Below are positions 45,601 through 52,717 of a stretch of DNA of 64,000 bases, one piece after another (positions within the stretch are counted from its first letter, which is position 1; each line of letters starts with the position of its first letter). A model generated the notes under the pieces. The model did no database searches. It had not been told where the DNA came from and worked only from the letters and a program-made list of their open reading frames with translations. Source of the stretch: G963676655 sp963676655 (GTDB taxonomy: Bacteria; Verrucomicrobiota; Lentisphaeria; Victivallales; Victivallaceae). The stretch is from NCBI GenBank assembly GCA_963676655.2, contig CAXXKX010000003.1, positions 186,001 through 250,000 of the forward strand, written 5' to 3'. Made by a program: the position numbers and the translations under genes.

Positions 45601-46167
45601 TTTGATCTCTTCCGGCGTGAGCACCCGGTCATAAATGCTTAAACTTTTAATGATTCCTTGAAAATCACGACCGGCATCATAACGCCCGGGCAAGCGTTTC
45701 ATAGCAAGATAATGGCCCTTTATTTCCGGTGAAGAACGAACAAATTTGCCGTCCTGATAAAACTTGATTCCATTTGCATTGCCGCTTCCATCATAAGTTG
45801 CAACAATATAAGTCCACGTGTTGGTCGCCGGCATGACTCCTCCGTGGCGGCCGATTTTGCCGCGGCCATCCAAAAGATTCAGTCTGAAAACATTCGACCA
45901 GTTGATGAACCAGGCCGGAGCATTAAACACCCGCTGAATCGAGACTGTATGATTCTTAATTGATTTCACCGTCCCTTTCTGCAGCCAGGCCACTGAAAAC
46001 GCTTTGTCTTGTCGACCATCGCTGAAATTCAAATCCCCTCTAATAAAATTCTTTTCAAGCTGTTGTTTTTTTGCATTATATTGCCATTGGGCAACCACAT
46101 CGGCCCTGACCATAAACGAGCCGGCCAGACAAAGATACAGCAGAATGGTTGTTTGGTTAAATGACAT
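42670..46167 (-). CDS. Secreted multidomain glycan-active protein (LamG, CBM9-like, GH-A-like barrel, F5/8C-like)
   Basis: A 1165-aa protein with a signal peptide (cut near SFMVRA). Domains in order: LamG-like at ~25-205 (NTWTYIVATYDGSGNANGIK, GIIKSLSIYDRVLTPEEIKR); CBM9/DOMON-like at ~210-420 (VVDGNLKDSMW, WEDDSVELFIDTGLS); a beta domain; a TIM barrel at ~635-940 with FFPFGGCSDYRYP, AWYTRNEAPPNQSM (candidate acid/base Glu near 746) and IIYGARGILWYEVGHGDF (candidate Glu); and a C-terminal discoidin-like domain (~1040-1165). The barrel resembles clan GH-A but no family is recognised. It is the second gene of the - strand module, after a prepilin-like gene, and overlaps the FAD oxidoreductase gene. 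Confidence 0.68.
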   Translation of the reverse strand: MSFNQTTILLYLCLAGSFMVRADVVAQWQYNAKKQQLEKNFIRGDLNFSDGRQDKAFSVAWLQKGTVKSIKNHTVSIQRVFNAPAWFINWSNVFRLNLLDGRGKIGRHGGVMPATNTWTYIVATYDGSGNANGIKFYQDGKFVRSSPEIKGHYLAMKRLPGRYDAGRDFQGIIKSLSIYDRVLTPEEIKRNYEREIAYLPVREIRSEKFAGKKINCQIRRTAAKPVVDGNLKDSMWRYAVWKELTPVKAGIPSISTRYAFLHDDDYLYLAVKCSEPHMDRIAATDRTRDGKVWEDDSVELFIDTGLSRYYHWAVNPRGAVYDAIASKGRKHADSRWNPDIIFKTTSGKNEWNVEMAIPLSDLAFPVDHPEFLKYNLCRTRKTEKSVQQYSTSKYTDKNINFHDISRYAMGALTAGAEMPGKCDVKVNLVKMKRDKGTLVAEVILAVWAKKNNNYTLEVDGPNTGKLIVPLQMHGDAAIVKKVTLPLKEQSEHAYINLWLRDDKNSKQLCRRFAPVNLVYSPLEVKLLCPQYNHAIYSDRNIKELRFKAVVDWDKDAKYKLFFTMTDQDRKTVIQKSFGINAASGIYKVSLPDSGLRDGKYKLSFRLNDLNTKKTLGQWMSFLQKLPYRPGQVTFDQNWNCLIDGKAFFPFGGCSDYRYPKGLWDARQMGFNTVCRYGYRAMRDELDKALGKAGLKIITVPFKLGTTLPKMHQEKIKKLDQQRTKDIIDYVAKWSNSRNLLAWYTRNEAPPNQSMLEYLKSLNYAIRRGDPYHPIMGLDVHTSNISYFRDDGTTLICPDPYPAFINDGISSLKPAKPKEMVIEAIRLNNDKAAVWCMLQAFNFSYFLKHKPDWREPRFRGLRNQMYLGIIYGARGILWYEVGHGDFYPEIKYGLGFLARETAVLRHVFMAENQQNELRLLPGVKSADIHYCARKIGPDWFYFITSTGSEKYNVKFKLQAFAGDKLYVVSEQRSVRVGNKLLNDSFEPFQTHIYTTDKDIAEKLSLNKLMKKCADALKVKPCPGNLLIGADARVSWTLNINGVQSGKRGVFLTGKPVYMVDSIPFTSCSGRLGKTGYIEIVLRKTHKIAKIVLDSNINKAKIEVKKHGRWEPVADFVAASPSLVREKAAVEFTPLTVGAFRINILSLKKIFGMHNQDQQIWEIEAYE

Positions 46168-46252
46168 GATGATCCTTTGTATTGAATTTGGTTTGATCAG
46201 TTGAATACGTATTTTATTATTCCTGCCGGGGAATAAGTTTCGGGCGTATCAT

Positions 46253-46978
46253 TTATTCCGTGTAATGGCAGTTCCAGGTGTTCGGAATCCCGAACTTATT
46301 GACCATCTCATCCCTGGTTGCCGGAGCCACGTGCCAATCCGCGAACAAGAGATTAGCCCTGCTGTTGTGAGCCATATTGATATTGCGGTTCCCTGCGATA
46401 TTAGCAACCCGTTGAGCTTGCCAATCCGTATCGAATGAGTCCATAATTACGGGACGCAATGCCGGGTTCTTGAGTTTTTTGGTCACCAGCCACCAATACG
46501 TATAACCGCTTTCATAGGTTTTCAACAGCGCTGAAGTCGGATTTGTCGATGCGGTGTTGACCCCATAGCCTAAATACAAACTCGCTTTAGTAGAACCATC
46601 AGCTACTTTAAAAGTTTTAGGAGTCCATTGATACGGGGCAACAGCCGGGCATACCATAACTTTTGCGCTCATATAACTGCCGGAATACTCGGTGGCCAGC
46701 AATTGGGGCCAACGCGACCAGCCGTTAGTGGCACCGGTTGTATACAAACCGATAATACCCGGAAAATCATTGGAATATTGGGCAAATCCCAGGCCGCACT
46801 GTTTTAAATTATTGACACATTTGATTGCCTTGGCCCGATCCCGGGCTTTGTTTAACGCGGGTAATAACATCGATGCGAGAATGGCAATTATCGCTATCAC
46901 TACCAGGAGTTCGATTAATGTGAAAATTGAAAATTTCACGTCCCTGTAACGGTTGTTCAGTTTGTTCAGCCTCTGCAT
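46253..46978 (-). CDS. Prepilin-like secreted protein (copy 5)
   Basis: 241 aa from ATG 46978; AAAGGAG ends seven bases upstream (a GTG one codon earlier is too close). A 17-residue leader ends KFSI before FTLIELLVVIAIIAILASML and PALNKARDRAK; the -1 residue is Ile. The globular part has VCPAV and ends with MAHNSRANLLFADWHV, an H-X9-D motif in which Trp replaces the Gly. It heads a module of prepilin, multidomain enzyme and FAD oxidoreductase with its own promoter, divergent from an AraC regulator. Confidence 0.84.
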   Translation of the reverse strand: MQRLNKLNNRYRDVKFSIFTLIELLVVIAIIAILASMLLPALNKARDRAKAIKCVNNLKQCGLGFAQYSNDFPGIIGLYTTGATNGWSRWPQLLATEYSGSYMSAKVMVCPAVAPYQWTPKTFKVADGSTKASLYLGYGVNTASTNPTSALLKTYESGYTYWWLVTKKLKNPALRPVIMDSFDTDWQAQRVANIAGNRNINMAHNSRANLLFADWHVAPATRDEMVNKFGIPNTWNCHYTE

Positions 46979-47065
46979 CACTACTCTCCTTTGGGATTAT
47001 GTTACGATTACACATTACCTGTTGCATAGTCTATTCCTATCGACATCATGTGATGTACTAAATTG

Positions 47066-47094
47066 AGTATAATAGCAAATTAATATTTAAACAA
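47066..47094 (-). promoter_or_regulatory. Promoter of the - strand prepilin/hydrolase module
   Basis: On the - strand TTGTTT (47094-47089), a 17-base spacer, TATACT (47071-47066), about 88 bases before the ATG at 46978. Confidence 0.65.
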
Positions 47095-47117
47095 CAGTAT
47101 AAAAACACTATATACTG
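47095..47117. promoter_or_regulatory. Inverted repeat between divergent AraC and prepilin genes
   Basis: CAGTATA (47095-47101) and TATACTG (47111-47117) are a perfect 7-base inverted repeat. It abuts the -35 box of the - strand promoter and lies about 90 bases before the AraC start. It is a candidate regulator site; binding by the AraC protein is inference. Confidence 0.45.
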
Positions 47118-47203
47118 GACTTTTTTGTAAAATTGGAAATTTTTAATTTGTAAATTCGTAAGTTAAGTGGAATTGTTACCAAAGGCATTTGAAAGGAAAA
47201 AGG

Positions 47204-48130
47204 TTGAACATAGCGAAAGATGAAATCGAACGGCTGAACAGATTATTCAGGGGGCTTGATTGCTTTTATGAATCAAATAATTTATTGAATTATTTTATTC
47301 AGCCCCACGTCATGCACCTGAATCTTTTGTGTGGCGGCGAGATGTCCAGTATAGATCGGAAACGTCATTCCCATCGCACGTTTGAATGTTCCATGGTAAT
47401 TTCCGGATCAATGATCTATAAAGTCGCGGACAAAGAATCAATAATAAACTCCGGAGACGCAATTATAATCCCGCCCGATACGCGTCACCGCTGGATCGCA
47501 ACGGAAGATTCAATCATATTCAGCCTGATGCTCTTTATATCCTGCCACGGTGACGGCTCACGGGAAAACATGGAACGGCTTAGAACGGCGATTGCCAGAA
47601 GCAAGTTCAAGATCAGAAAATTTATTGAAATGCAAAACCAAATTTCAACCCTGATCAATGAAGCAAGGAAGCTGCAAACCGGATTTGACGAAAAAATCCA
47701 ATGTCTGACCCGCGAGATTTATATCGAAATTTTCAGAAAATTGCTGCCGGAACATCATCCGGAACAACGTTCGCTGCGCATGCCGCCGCAACGCGGCGAC
47801 ATCTCCGCTTCAGTCGTTGACCTGGTCCGCTTTTATGTTCAGGATAATTTATCCAATAAAATCAAGATTCAGGATATCAGTTCATGCCTCGGCATCAGCA
47901 TCAACCACTTGAGCAGGATTTTCAAAAAAAATTATGGTATCCCAATCCATAATTATATAGTTATGGTGAGAATAAACACCTCTGAAATATTGTTGCAGAC
48001 CACGGATCGGCCGTTAAAAGATATTGCCGCATCGGTCGGCTACGAGGATGTTGACTATTTTTGCCGGATTTTTAAAAAATATAAAGGAACAACTCCGTCA
48101 AAATTCCGTCAGGGGATTACCGGAAAATAA
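47204..48130 (+). CDS. AraC-family transcriptional regulator
   Basis: 308 aa from TTG 47204, chosen because AAAGGA ends six bases before it; a TTG at 47189 is also in frame. Residues ~35-110 form a cupin sensor domain (RKRHSHRTFECSMVISGSMI, DAIIIPPDTRHRW). The last ~100 residues are two AraC helix-turn-helix motifs (IQDISSCLGISINHLSRIFK and LKDIAASVGYEDVDYFCRIF, then KYKGTTPSKFRQ). Such regulators usually sense sugars and activate adjacent catabolic genes. It is divergent from the prepilin/1165-aa enzyme module, its likely target. Confidence 0.92.
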   Translation: MNIAKDEIERLNRLFRGLDCFYESNNLLNYFIQPHVMHLNLLCGGEMSSIDRKRHSHRTFECSMVISGSMIYKVADKESIINSGDAIIIPPDTRHRWIATEDSIIFSLMLFISCHGDGSRENMERLRTAIARSKFKIRKFIEMQNQISTLINEARKLQTGFDEKIQCLTREIYIEIFRKLLPEHHPEQRSLRMPPQRGDISASVVDLVRFYVQDNLSNKIKIQDISSCLGISINHLSRIFKKNYGIPIHNYIVMVRINTSEILLQTTDRPLKDIAASVGYEDVDYFCRIFKKYKGTTPSKFRQGITGK

Positions 48131-48173
48131 AGCTCCTCTTCTGACCGGGGGATTTCGCCAAACATTGAACGGC

Positions 48174-48857
48174 TTAACCGTTTCGCTGCCGGTAGCCGCT
48201 GAGCAGCCGGTCAAGGTTTTTCAGGGAAGCGCGAACCCATTTACGGGTGATTATTTCACGTTGTTCCATGGAAAGATGCCAGTCTTTATCGGTATTGTGC
48301 AGTCGTTCCACCAGAGCCCTCAGACACAACGCGGCGCTCACCGAAATATTGAAACTGCGGGTAAAACCGTACATTGGGATTCTCACATGGTAATCAGCCA
48401 GCTCATGCGCTTTATCACTCAAACCGAACTCCTCATTTCCCAGACACAACGCGACCGGTTTATCCAGCGGCAGTTGCTCCGGAGAGAACAGCGGCAGGTC
48501 TTCACGCAAAGTAGTAGCGGCGATCACGTAACCCCGCGACTTTAAACTTTGCAGACAGGATACAGTGTTGTCCACATCCGGCTCGTTCCAGCGGACCACC
48601 TCCACCCACTGGGCGGAACCGCAGACCACATCGGTATGCAGAACAAATTCTTTATTGTTCTCGATCACATGCAGATCCTGAACGCCAAAGCACTCGCAGC
48701 TTCGGACCACCGCGCCGGCATTCTGGGCATGGCGGACATCTTCGATCACCGCCGTGATGTAACGGGTCCGCTGTTGCAGGATCGCGGCAAATTTTGCGTG
48801 CCGCTCCTGCGTAACCATGTCCGCCAGGTATTTTTCAAGTTCCGGGTCGTATTCCAT
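48174..48857 (-). CDS. trmH: tRNA (guanosine-2'-O-)-methyltransferase, TrmH
   Basis: A 227-aa SpoU-class (SPOUT) methyltransferase that methylates the 2'-O of a tRNA guanosine, in TrmH position 18. The three SPOUT motifs are present: NAGAVVRSCECFG, VALCLGNEEFGLS and PMYGFTRSFNISVSAAL, which build the knotted SAM site. A C-terminal RKWVRASLKNLDRLL helix fits TrmH rather than the L or B types. It is housekeeping, monocistronic, and convergent with the AraC gene (43-base gap without a clear terminator). Confidence 0.9.
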   Translation of the reverse strand: MEYDPELEKYLADMVTQERHAKFAAILQQRTRYITAVIEDVRHAQNAGAVVRSCECFGVQDLHVIENNKEFVLHTDVVCGSAQWVEVVRWNEPDVDNTVSCLQSLKSRGYVIAATTLREDLPLFSPEQLPLDKPVALCLGNEEFGLSDKAHELADYHVRIPMYGFTRSFNISVSAALCLRALVERLHNTDKDWHLSMEQREIITRKWVRASLKNLDRLLSGYRQRNG

Positions 48858-48945
48858 GAAAGTCCCATCTGAATGTTTATGTTTTATTTCATGGAGTACA
48901 TTAGCATTTCCCGACAGGATACGCCAGCTTTTTCAGGAGAAAAGC

Positions 48946-48988
48946 ACAAAAAACAACAGAACCTGCAGGACTTGGAAGTCCTGCAGGT
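48946..48988 (-). terminator. Terminator after the QueG-like pair
   Basis: A 12-base-pair perfect stem on the - strand (ACCTGCAGGACT at 48988-48977 with its complement at 48972-48961, loop TCCA), followed by the T-rich run TCTGTTGTTTTTTGTGC. A second small hairpin (AGAGTC/GACTCT, 49000-49016) lies between it and the stop codon at 49019. Confidence 0.85.
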
Positions 48989-49018
48989 CATATCAAAGGA
49001 GAGTCGAAAAGACTCTGG

Positions 49019-50140
49019 TCAATCAGCGATCTTGCAGCCGAAACATCCGGCTTTTGGATCGGGATTGTTGTATTTTTCCGGGAACTTGCCTTCGGCAATA
49101 CCACCGGTTTCATCATCGCACGGCTTACCCAAAACCCAGGGTTTCTGCGGGAAAACCGGGGTGGGAAAACTTGACTGCTCGATCATTTTGCATTTTTCCT
49201 GCGTATCCATACAGGCACGAATACAGCCTTTAGCTCCGCATATGGCAAAATATCCGACGTGCGAAAGAATCTGCTTGTAATAAGGAACCACCGAATTTGT
49301 CGGCAGCTCATCGTTCGGAGCCCATGCACCCTGAGCCAGGGTATAGGTCATACGATATGCGACTTCTTCGGAAACATTACTTTCGCGAACATTCAGGTCC
49401 ACTCCGGGCAGTGCTTTCTTGAGGAACGGCGATGCTTCATAGTTCAAGCCGTGATGTGTCAGCGTACAGCGTCCCATGTGAACGTCGCCCCATTCATAAT
49501 CGACATCATCGATTTGAATTTTAATCGGAGGTCTTTCTCCGGGCTTCGGAATCGCGCCGCCTGGGCAGTCCCGAACGCATTTCATGCAGCGGTTGCACAA
49601 TGTTCCGGGTTTGATCAATGGTGACGGTTCAAGTTCCATATCCGTCAGGATAGTCCCGATCCTGACTCTTGGTCCCCATTTCGGATGGATGAAAACTTTG
49701 GACCAGCCGATTTCTCCCAGACCACAAGCCATCGCCGCGATTCTGACGTTGATATTAACCTCCGGAGCGGGTCGACCGTCATCGACGACCGGCTGACCGA
49801 CGCCGGGTCTTTCCGGCACGCCGGGATAAACCGCCACCGCCTCGTAACCTTCATCCTCGATAGCACAAGCCAGATCGAAAGTCACCGCCGGACGGAACAG
49901 TGTGTTAAGCCGGTTGTAAGCATAATAAGTATAATTCGGCCAATAGGTACCCTCAGTGATCCCGCGATAGGTTCCGCGCGGAATCGGACAGACAATACTG
50001 ATAACTGATTTGCAATCCGGAAAGATGTTGGCCGGATGCATCATTTGCGGAGCGTTCTTAAACCGCTCGATATTGGCGACTCCCAGGTCGCCGCCAAGCG
50101 CCTGAGCCATCTCACGCAGTTTCTCGGTTGTCAGTTTCAT
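49019..50140 (-). CDS. QueG-like iron-sulfur protein (second of pair)
   Basis: A 373-aa protein resembling the epoxyqueuosine reductase (QueG) family. It has the DCKSVISIVCPIPRG and AACGLGEIGWSKVFIHPKWGPRVR segments of the cobalamin-binding part, and a ferredoxin cluster site LCNRCMKCVRDCPGGAIP. More Cys follow (CGAKGCIRACMDTQEKC) and the chain ends GCFGCKIAD. The long insert after the first cluster and the extra Cys set it apart from true QueG. It overlaps its paralogue by ATGA, and both lie in a - strand unit below an IclR regulator. The substrate is unknown; a corrinoid- or Fe-S-dependent reduction is a reasonable expectation. Confidence 0.78.
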   Translation of the reverse strand: MKLTTEKLREMAQALGGDLGVANIERFKNAPQMMHPANIFPDCKSVISIVCPIPRGTYRGITEGTYWPNYTYYAYNRLNTLFRPAVTFDLACAIEDEGYEAVAVYPGVPERPGVGQPVVDDGRPAPEVNINVRIAAMACGLGEIGWSKVFIHPKWGPRVRIGTILTDMELEPSPLIKPGTLCNRCMKCVRDCPGGAIPKPGERPPIKIQIDDVDYEWGDVHMGRCTLTHHGLNYEASPFLKKALPGVDLNVRESNVSEEVAYRMTYTLAQGAWAPNDELPTNSVVPYYKQILSHVGYFAICGAKGCIRACMDTQEKCKMIEQSSFPTPVFPQKPWVLGKPCDDETGGIAEGKFPEKYNNPDPKAGCFGCKIAD

Positions 50141-51024
50141 TTTGCCGCTCCGTCACAACCGGTAGCGATCTTTTGCGAGGCAACCGACTTGTTGTAAACA
50201 TCACGGGCCCATGGCTCACGTTTCCGGAATTTATTGACAAAACTGTTTGAGCATTTGTTTTTGCCTTCAAGCTGGACAAGACATGCCCGGCCGCAGGCCG
50301 CGCCAATCCGGTCTACCGCGTCTCCGCGTCCCGGTATGACCCCGGCACCGTTGGTACACATTTTGCAGAGGCCAAGGTCCAGTTCACGCACATCACATTC
50401 CGCGCCGGGAACACCGCGCTTGACAGTCTTTTCACCATAAGCCTTGAGCGGACAAAGATCAATACAAGCGCCGCAATCACTGCAAATTGATTTTTGCATC
50501 ACCGGATCAGCTTCCAGTTCGCAGTCGGTCAGAATAAAAGCGAAACGCTGACGGGTACCGAATTCCGGGGTAATCAGGAATCCGCCCAGGCCGATTTCCG
50601 CCACTCCAGCCGCCTGAACCGTGAATTCAGGGTCCATAAGTACGTTCGGAGCGGGTTTGCCGGGAGCAACCGGAATACCAAAGTCCATTTTAGATTCTTT
50701 TCCGTAAGGAAAGATCGGAACGGCCTCAAACCCCTGCTCCTCAATAAAACAGGTCATGTCATAAGTCGCCTGGGCCAGGAAATTGTCCTCAACCACGTTT
50801 TTACCGAAAAAACCGTAGGTACTGCCGAAGTTTGTACCTTCTTCGATCCCGCGCAAAGCACCACGCAGGACCCGTTTTCCCAAGACGATGACTGATTTGC
50901 ATTCCGGGAAAATTGATTTCGGATTGTTTTCCGGCGGCAGGCTTTCGAAACGATCAATCGAGGCAATGCCCACAAGATCAAGTTTAACGTTTTTTGCCGT
51001 CTGCTTCACTGTTTGAGAATTCAT
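50137..51024 (-). CDS. QueG-like iron-sulfur protein (first of pair)
   Basis: About 295 aa from ATG 51024 (GAGG eleven bases upstream); an ATG at 51033 is in frame but only two bases from the GAGG. It has ECKSVIVLGKRVLRGALRGI, AGVAEIGLGGFLITPEFGTR, and the ferredoxin motif CSDCGACIDLCPLKAYGE. A second Cys group has CKMCTNG and CGRACLVQLEGKNKC. It is a paralogue of the next gene (ATGA overlap), similar along the whole length; two different members side by side suggest a two-subunit or two-step reductase. It is probably controlled by the IclR regulator upstream. Confidence 0.78.
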   Translation of the reverse strand: MNSQTVKQTAKNVKLDLVGIASIDRFESLPPENNPKSIFPECKSVIVLGKRVLRGALRGIEEGTNFGSTYGFFGKNVVEDNFLAQATYDMTCFIEEQGFEAVPIFPYGKESKMDFGIPVAPGKPAPNVLMDPEFTVQAAGVAEIGLGGFLITPEFGTRQRFAFILTDCELEADPVMQKSICSDCGACIDLCPLKAYGEKTVKRGVPGAECDVRELDLGLCKMCTNGAGVIPGRGDAVDRIGAACGRACLVQLEGKNKCSNSFVNKFRKREPWARDVYNKSVASQKIATGCDGAAK

Positions 51025-51166
51025 TTTTCTCATTTCCTCTTTTATTGATATTTTTTTATACAGCCATCATGGCTGTCCTCGTTTAAAATCAAAGTTTTGG
51101 CATCGAATTTCATGGACTTTCAGGATTTTTCTTTGACCATATCCAATGACTTGCTCAAACTTTTGT

Positions 51167-51439
51167 GTTGCAGACTTATAGCCTGCTTCGCCTAGGTTTA
51201 TCTTATCTCCCCGGGCGCTGCCCGGGGCTTTGCTGTCTCAGGCCTATGGCCTGTTATGTCGCACTTACAGCCTGCTTCAATTTTTTTCATTTAACCCGGG
51301 CATTGCCGTGGGCTTTGCTGTTTCAGGCTTCCAGCCTGTAATTATTATTAAAAGCTCTGTAAGAGCGAAACTATCCAGCCCCGGGCAACGCCCGGGGTAT
51401 CCTAATTCATCTTCTAACAGCAGGCTGTAAGTCTGCAAC
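51167..51439. repeat. 273-bp REP-like composite repeat bounded by 21-bp inverted repeats
   Basis: The ends at 51167-51187 and 51419-51439 are inverted copies with 20 of 21 bases identical (GTTGCAGACTTA is the shared left part but for one base). Inside are palindromes CCCCGGGC/GCCCGGGG at 51209-51227 and 51379-51397, a degenerate one at 51295-51312, and the motif CAGCCTGCTTC repeated near 51268-51279. GC-rich palindromes in an otherwise AT-rich gap fit REP elements seen in PVC genomes. It fills most of the 458-base gap between the IclR gene and the QueG-like pair; it may affect read-through. Confidence 0.7.
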
Positions 51440-51491
51440 AAACTGCAGTTTTCAGTTCGCATCCCTGAAAACAGCGAAAGAGCATCAAAAC

Positions 51492-52229
51492 TCAACTTTT
51501 TAATAAAGTTGATACTGCTTCTGCTGTTTCCAGCGCCTTGGCTATTATTGTTTCTTTTCCGTTTCCGGCCAGTTCTGACAGTCTGGCGGAGACCCCAATC
51601 GATGCCACAAGTCTTCTGAACGCGTCAAAAACCGGCGCCGCGACCGCATACACGCCCGGTTTTTCGGCGTCCAGCACCGCGTAGCCCTGCTCTCTGATCA
51701 AGTCAAACTCCTGAAACAAAGCAGGCCGGTTAGCAATCGTCTTGTCGGTATATCTGGTAAACTCATAATCCCGCAGCAGCTCTTCCAGATCCCGCTCATC
51801 GGCATACGCGCCGCAAATTTTGCCGCTGGCCGATGCATGCAGCGAATTTATGGCCCCGACGTCCAGCGCGACATCCAGTTTGTCGATTGACGCCACATCC
51901 ACAATCAATGCCCTGCCCCTTTGCGGCACCGCCAGAAAAATATCATTTCCCAGTTCCCGGTTGAGCATGGTGATATGCGGATGCGCCATCGACCGCAGCG
52001 AGAGTTGCGTCAGACAGGCATGCGACAAACATAAAATTTGCAGATCGATCATATATTTACGGGATTTATCCTGTTTGATATAGCCGGTCGCCAGCAGCGT
52101 CTTAAGTAAACGGCAGATATGACTGTTGGGCAGAGCAAAGCGTTCCGCCAGTTCCTTGACGGAATGCGAGTTTCCGGTCTGGGCCAGATACTCCAAAATC
52201 ATAAAACCGTTTTTCAAAGTATTGTTCAT
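51492..52229 (-). CDS. IclR-family transcriptional regulator
   Basis: A 245-aa protein with a winged helix at residues 1-65 (VKELAERFALPNSHICRLLKTLLATGYIKQD) and a GAF-like IclR effector domain (GNDIFLAVPQRGRALIVDVAS, SLHASASGKICGAY, GYAVLDAEKPGVYAVAAPVF). IclR regulators sense small organic acids or sugars. A near-consensus promoter and two copies of a 21-base palindrome lie directly upstream, so autoregulation is likely. The QueG-like pair downstream on the same strand is the best candidate for its other target. Confidence 0.93.
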   Translation of the reverse strand: MNNTLKNGFMILEYLAQTGNSHSVKELAERFALPNSHICRLLKTLLATGYIKQDKSRKYMIDLQILCLSHACLTQLSLRSMAHPHITMLNRELGNDIFLAVPQRGRALIVDVASIDKLDVALDVGAINSLHASASGKICGAYADERDLEELLRDYEFTRYTDKTIANRPALFQEFDLIREQGYAVLDAEKPGVYAVAAPVFDAFRRLVASIGVSARLSELAGNGKETIIAKALETAEAVSTLLKS

Positions 52230-52237
52230 TTTGCATC

Positions 52238-52258
52238 AAATTCTATATAATGGAATTT
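52238..52258. promoter_or_regulatory. IclR operator, proximal copy
   Basis: A 21-base palindrome AAATTCTA...GAATTT lying 9 bases before the iclR-type start codon, downstream of the promoter. It shares its half-sites and length with the copy at 52312-52332. Confidence 0.65.
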
Positions 52259-52268
52259 TACTTTCTAT

Positions 52269-52297
52269 ATTATACTGTTTATATGTAAATTTGTCAA
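52269..52297 (-). promoter_or_regulatory. Promoter of the IclR-family gene
   Basis: On the - strand TTGACA (52297-52292), a 17-base spacer, TATAAT (52274-52269): a perfect consensus sigma-70 promoter lying between two copies of the same operator. Confidence 0.93.
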
Positions 52298-52311
52298 TAG
52301 CTAATACAATA

Positions 52312-52332
52312 AAATTCTATATTTTAGAATTT
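52312..52332. promoter_or_regulatory. IclR operator, distal copy
   Basis: A 21-base palindrome with nine of ten pairs matched (AAATTCTA at 52312-52319, TAGAATTT at 52325-52332), just upstream of the -35 box. The centres of the two copies are 74 bases apart, about seven helical turns, which would suit looping. Confidence 0.65.
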
Positions 52333-52572
52333 CCAGTCAGATTCCATACATAATCAAGCTCTCTTATGAGCCTCTGGATACACGGAAAAGGGGTTTATTA
52401 ACATTATCATCCCATAATTCATAAATTTGAACGTTTTTTACTTTTTCTTGAGCTTATGATTTTCATTTTCAAAGACCCCTTTGTTCGGTTTTTAAATTTC
52501 CTAAGCAGAAGTGAATAGATGTCTCGTCACAATTTTTTGAACCGTATTTGACTTTACTTTCAACCTTCAACT

Positions 52573-52604
52573 TTCAACTCCAGTTATCCCGTTTGTGGGA
52601 TGGC
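52573..52604 (+). repeat. Single diverged end of the 5650-5945 repeat family
   Basis: TTCAACTCCAGTTATCCCG followed by TTTGTGGGATGGC matches the left end of the 5650 element (TTCAACTCCAGCTGTCTCA, CTTGCGGGACAGC) in layout. It keeps its hairpin by paired changes (ATCCC/GGGAT in place of CTGTC/GACAG). The rest of the 52333-52831 gap is AT-rich and shows only a fragment of a second repeat at 52694-52717. Confidence 0.5.
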
Positions 52605-52693
52605 GGTGTTTTATTAACATGAATGCATAACCTCACCAAACAACGAACCTTCCCTTGCAATGTCAAATTTCGAGAGTTATAGTAAACCAAGGA

Positions 52694-52717
52694 GATATTA
52701 AAAAAGCTTTAATCAAT
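52694..52717. repeat. Fragment of the accessory-region repeat
   Basis: GATATTAAAAAAGCTTTAAT plus CAAT matches 54577-54600 at 23 of 24 bases. It stands in the gap before the membrane/pseudopilin-like gene. The complementary strand reads LIKAFLIS against LIKASLIS in the other copy. Confidence 0.55.

Noticed and set aside
51230..51495. Short open frames through the GC-rich palindromes
   Set aside because: They only translate the REP-like repeat; such frames recur wherever the repeat lies and are not genes.
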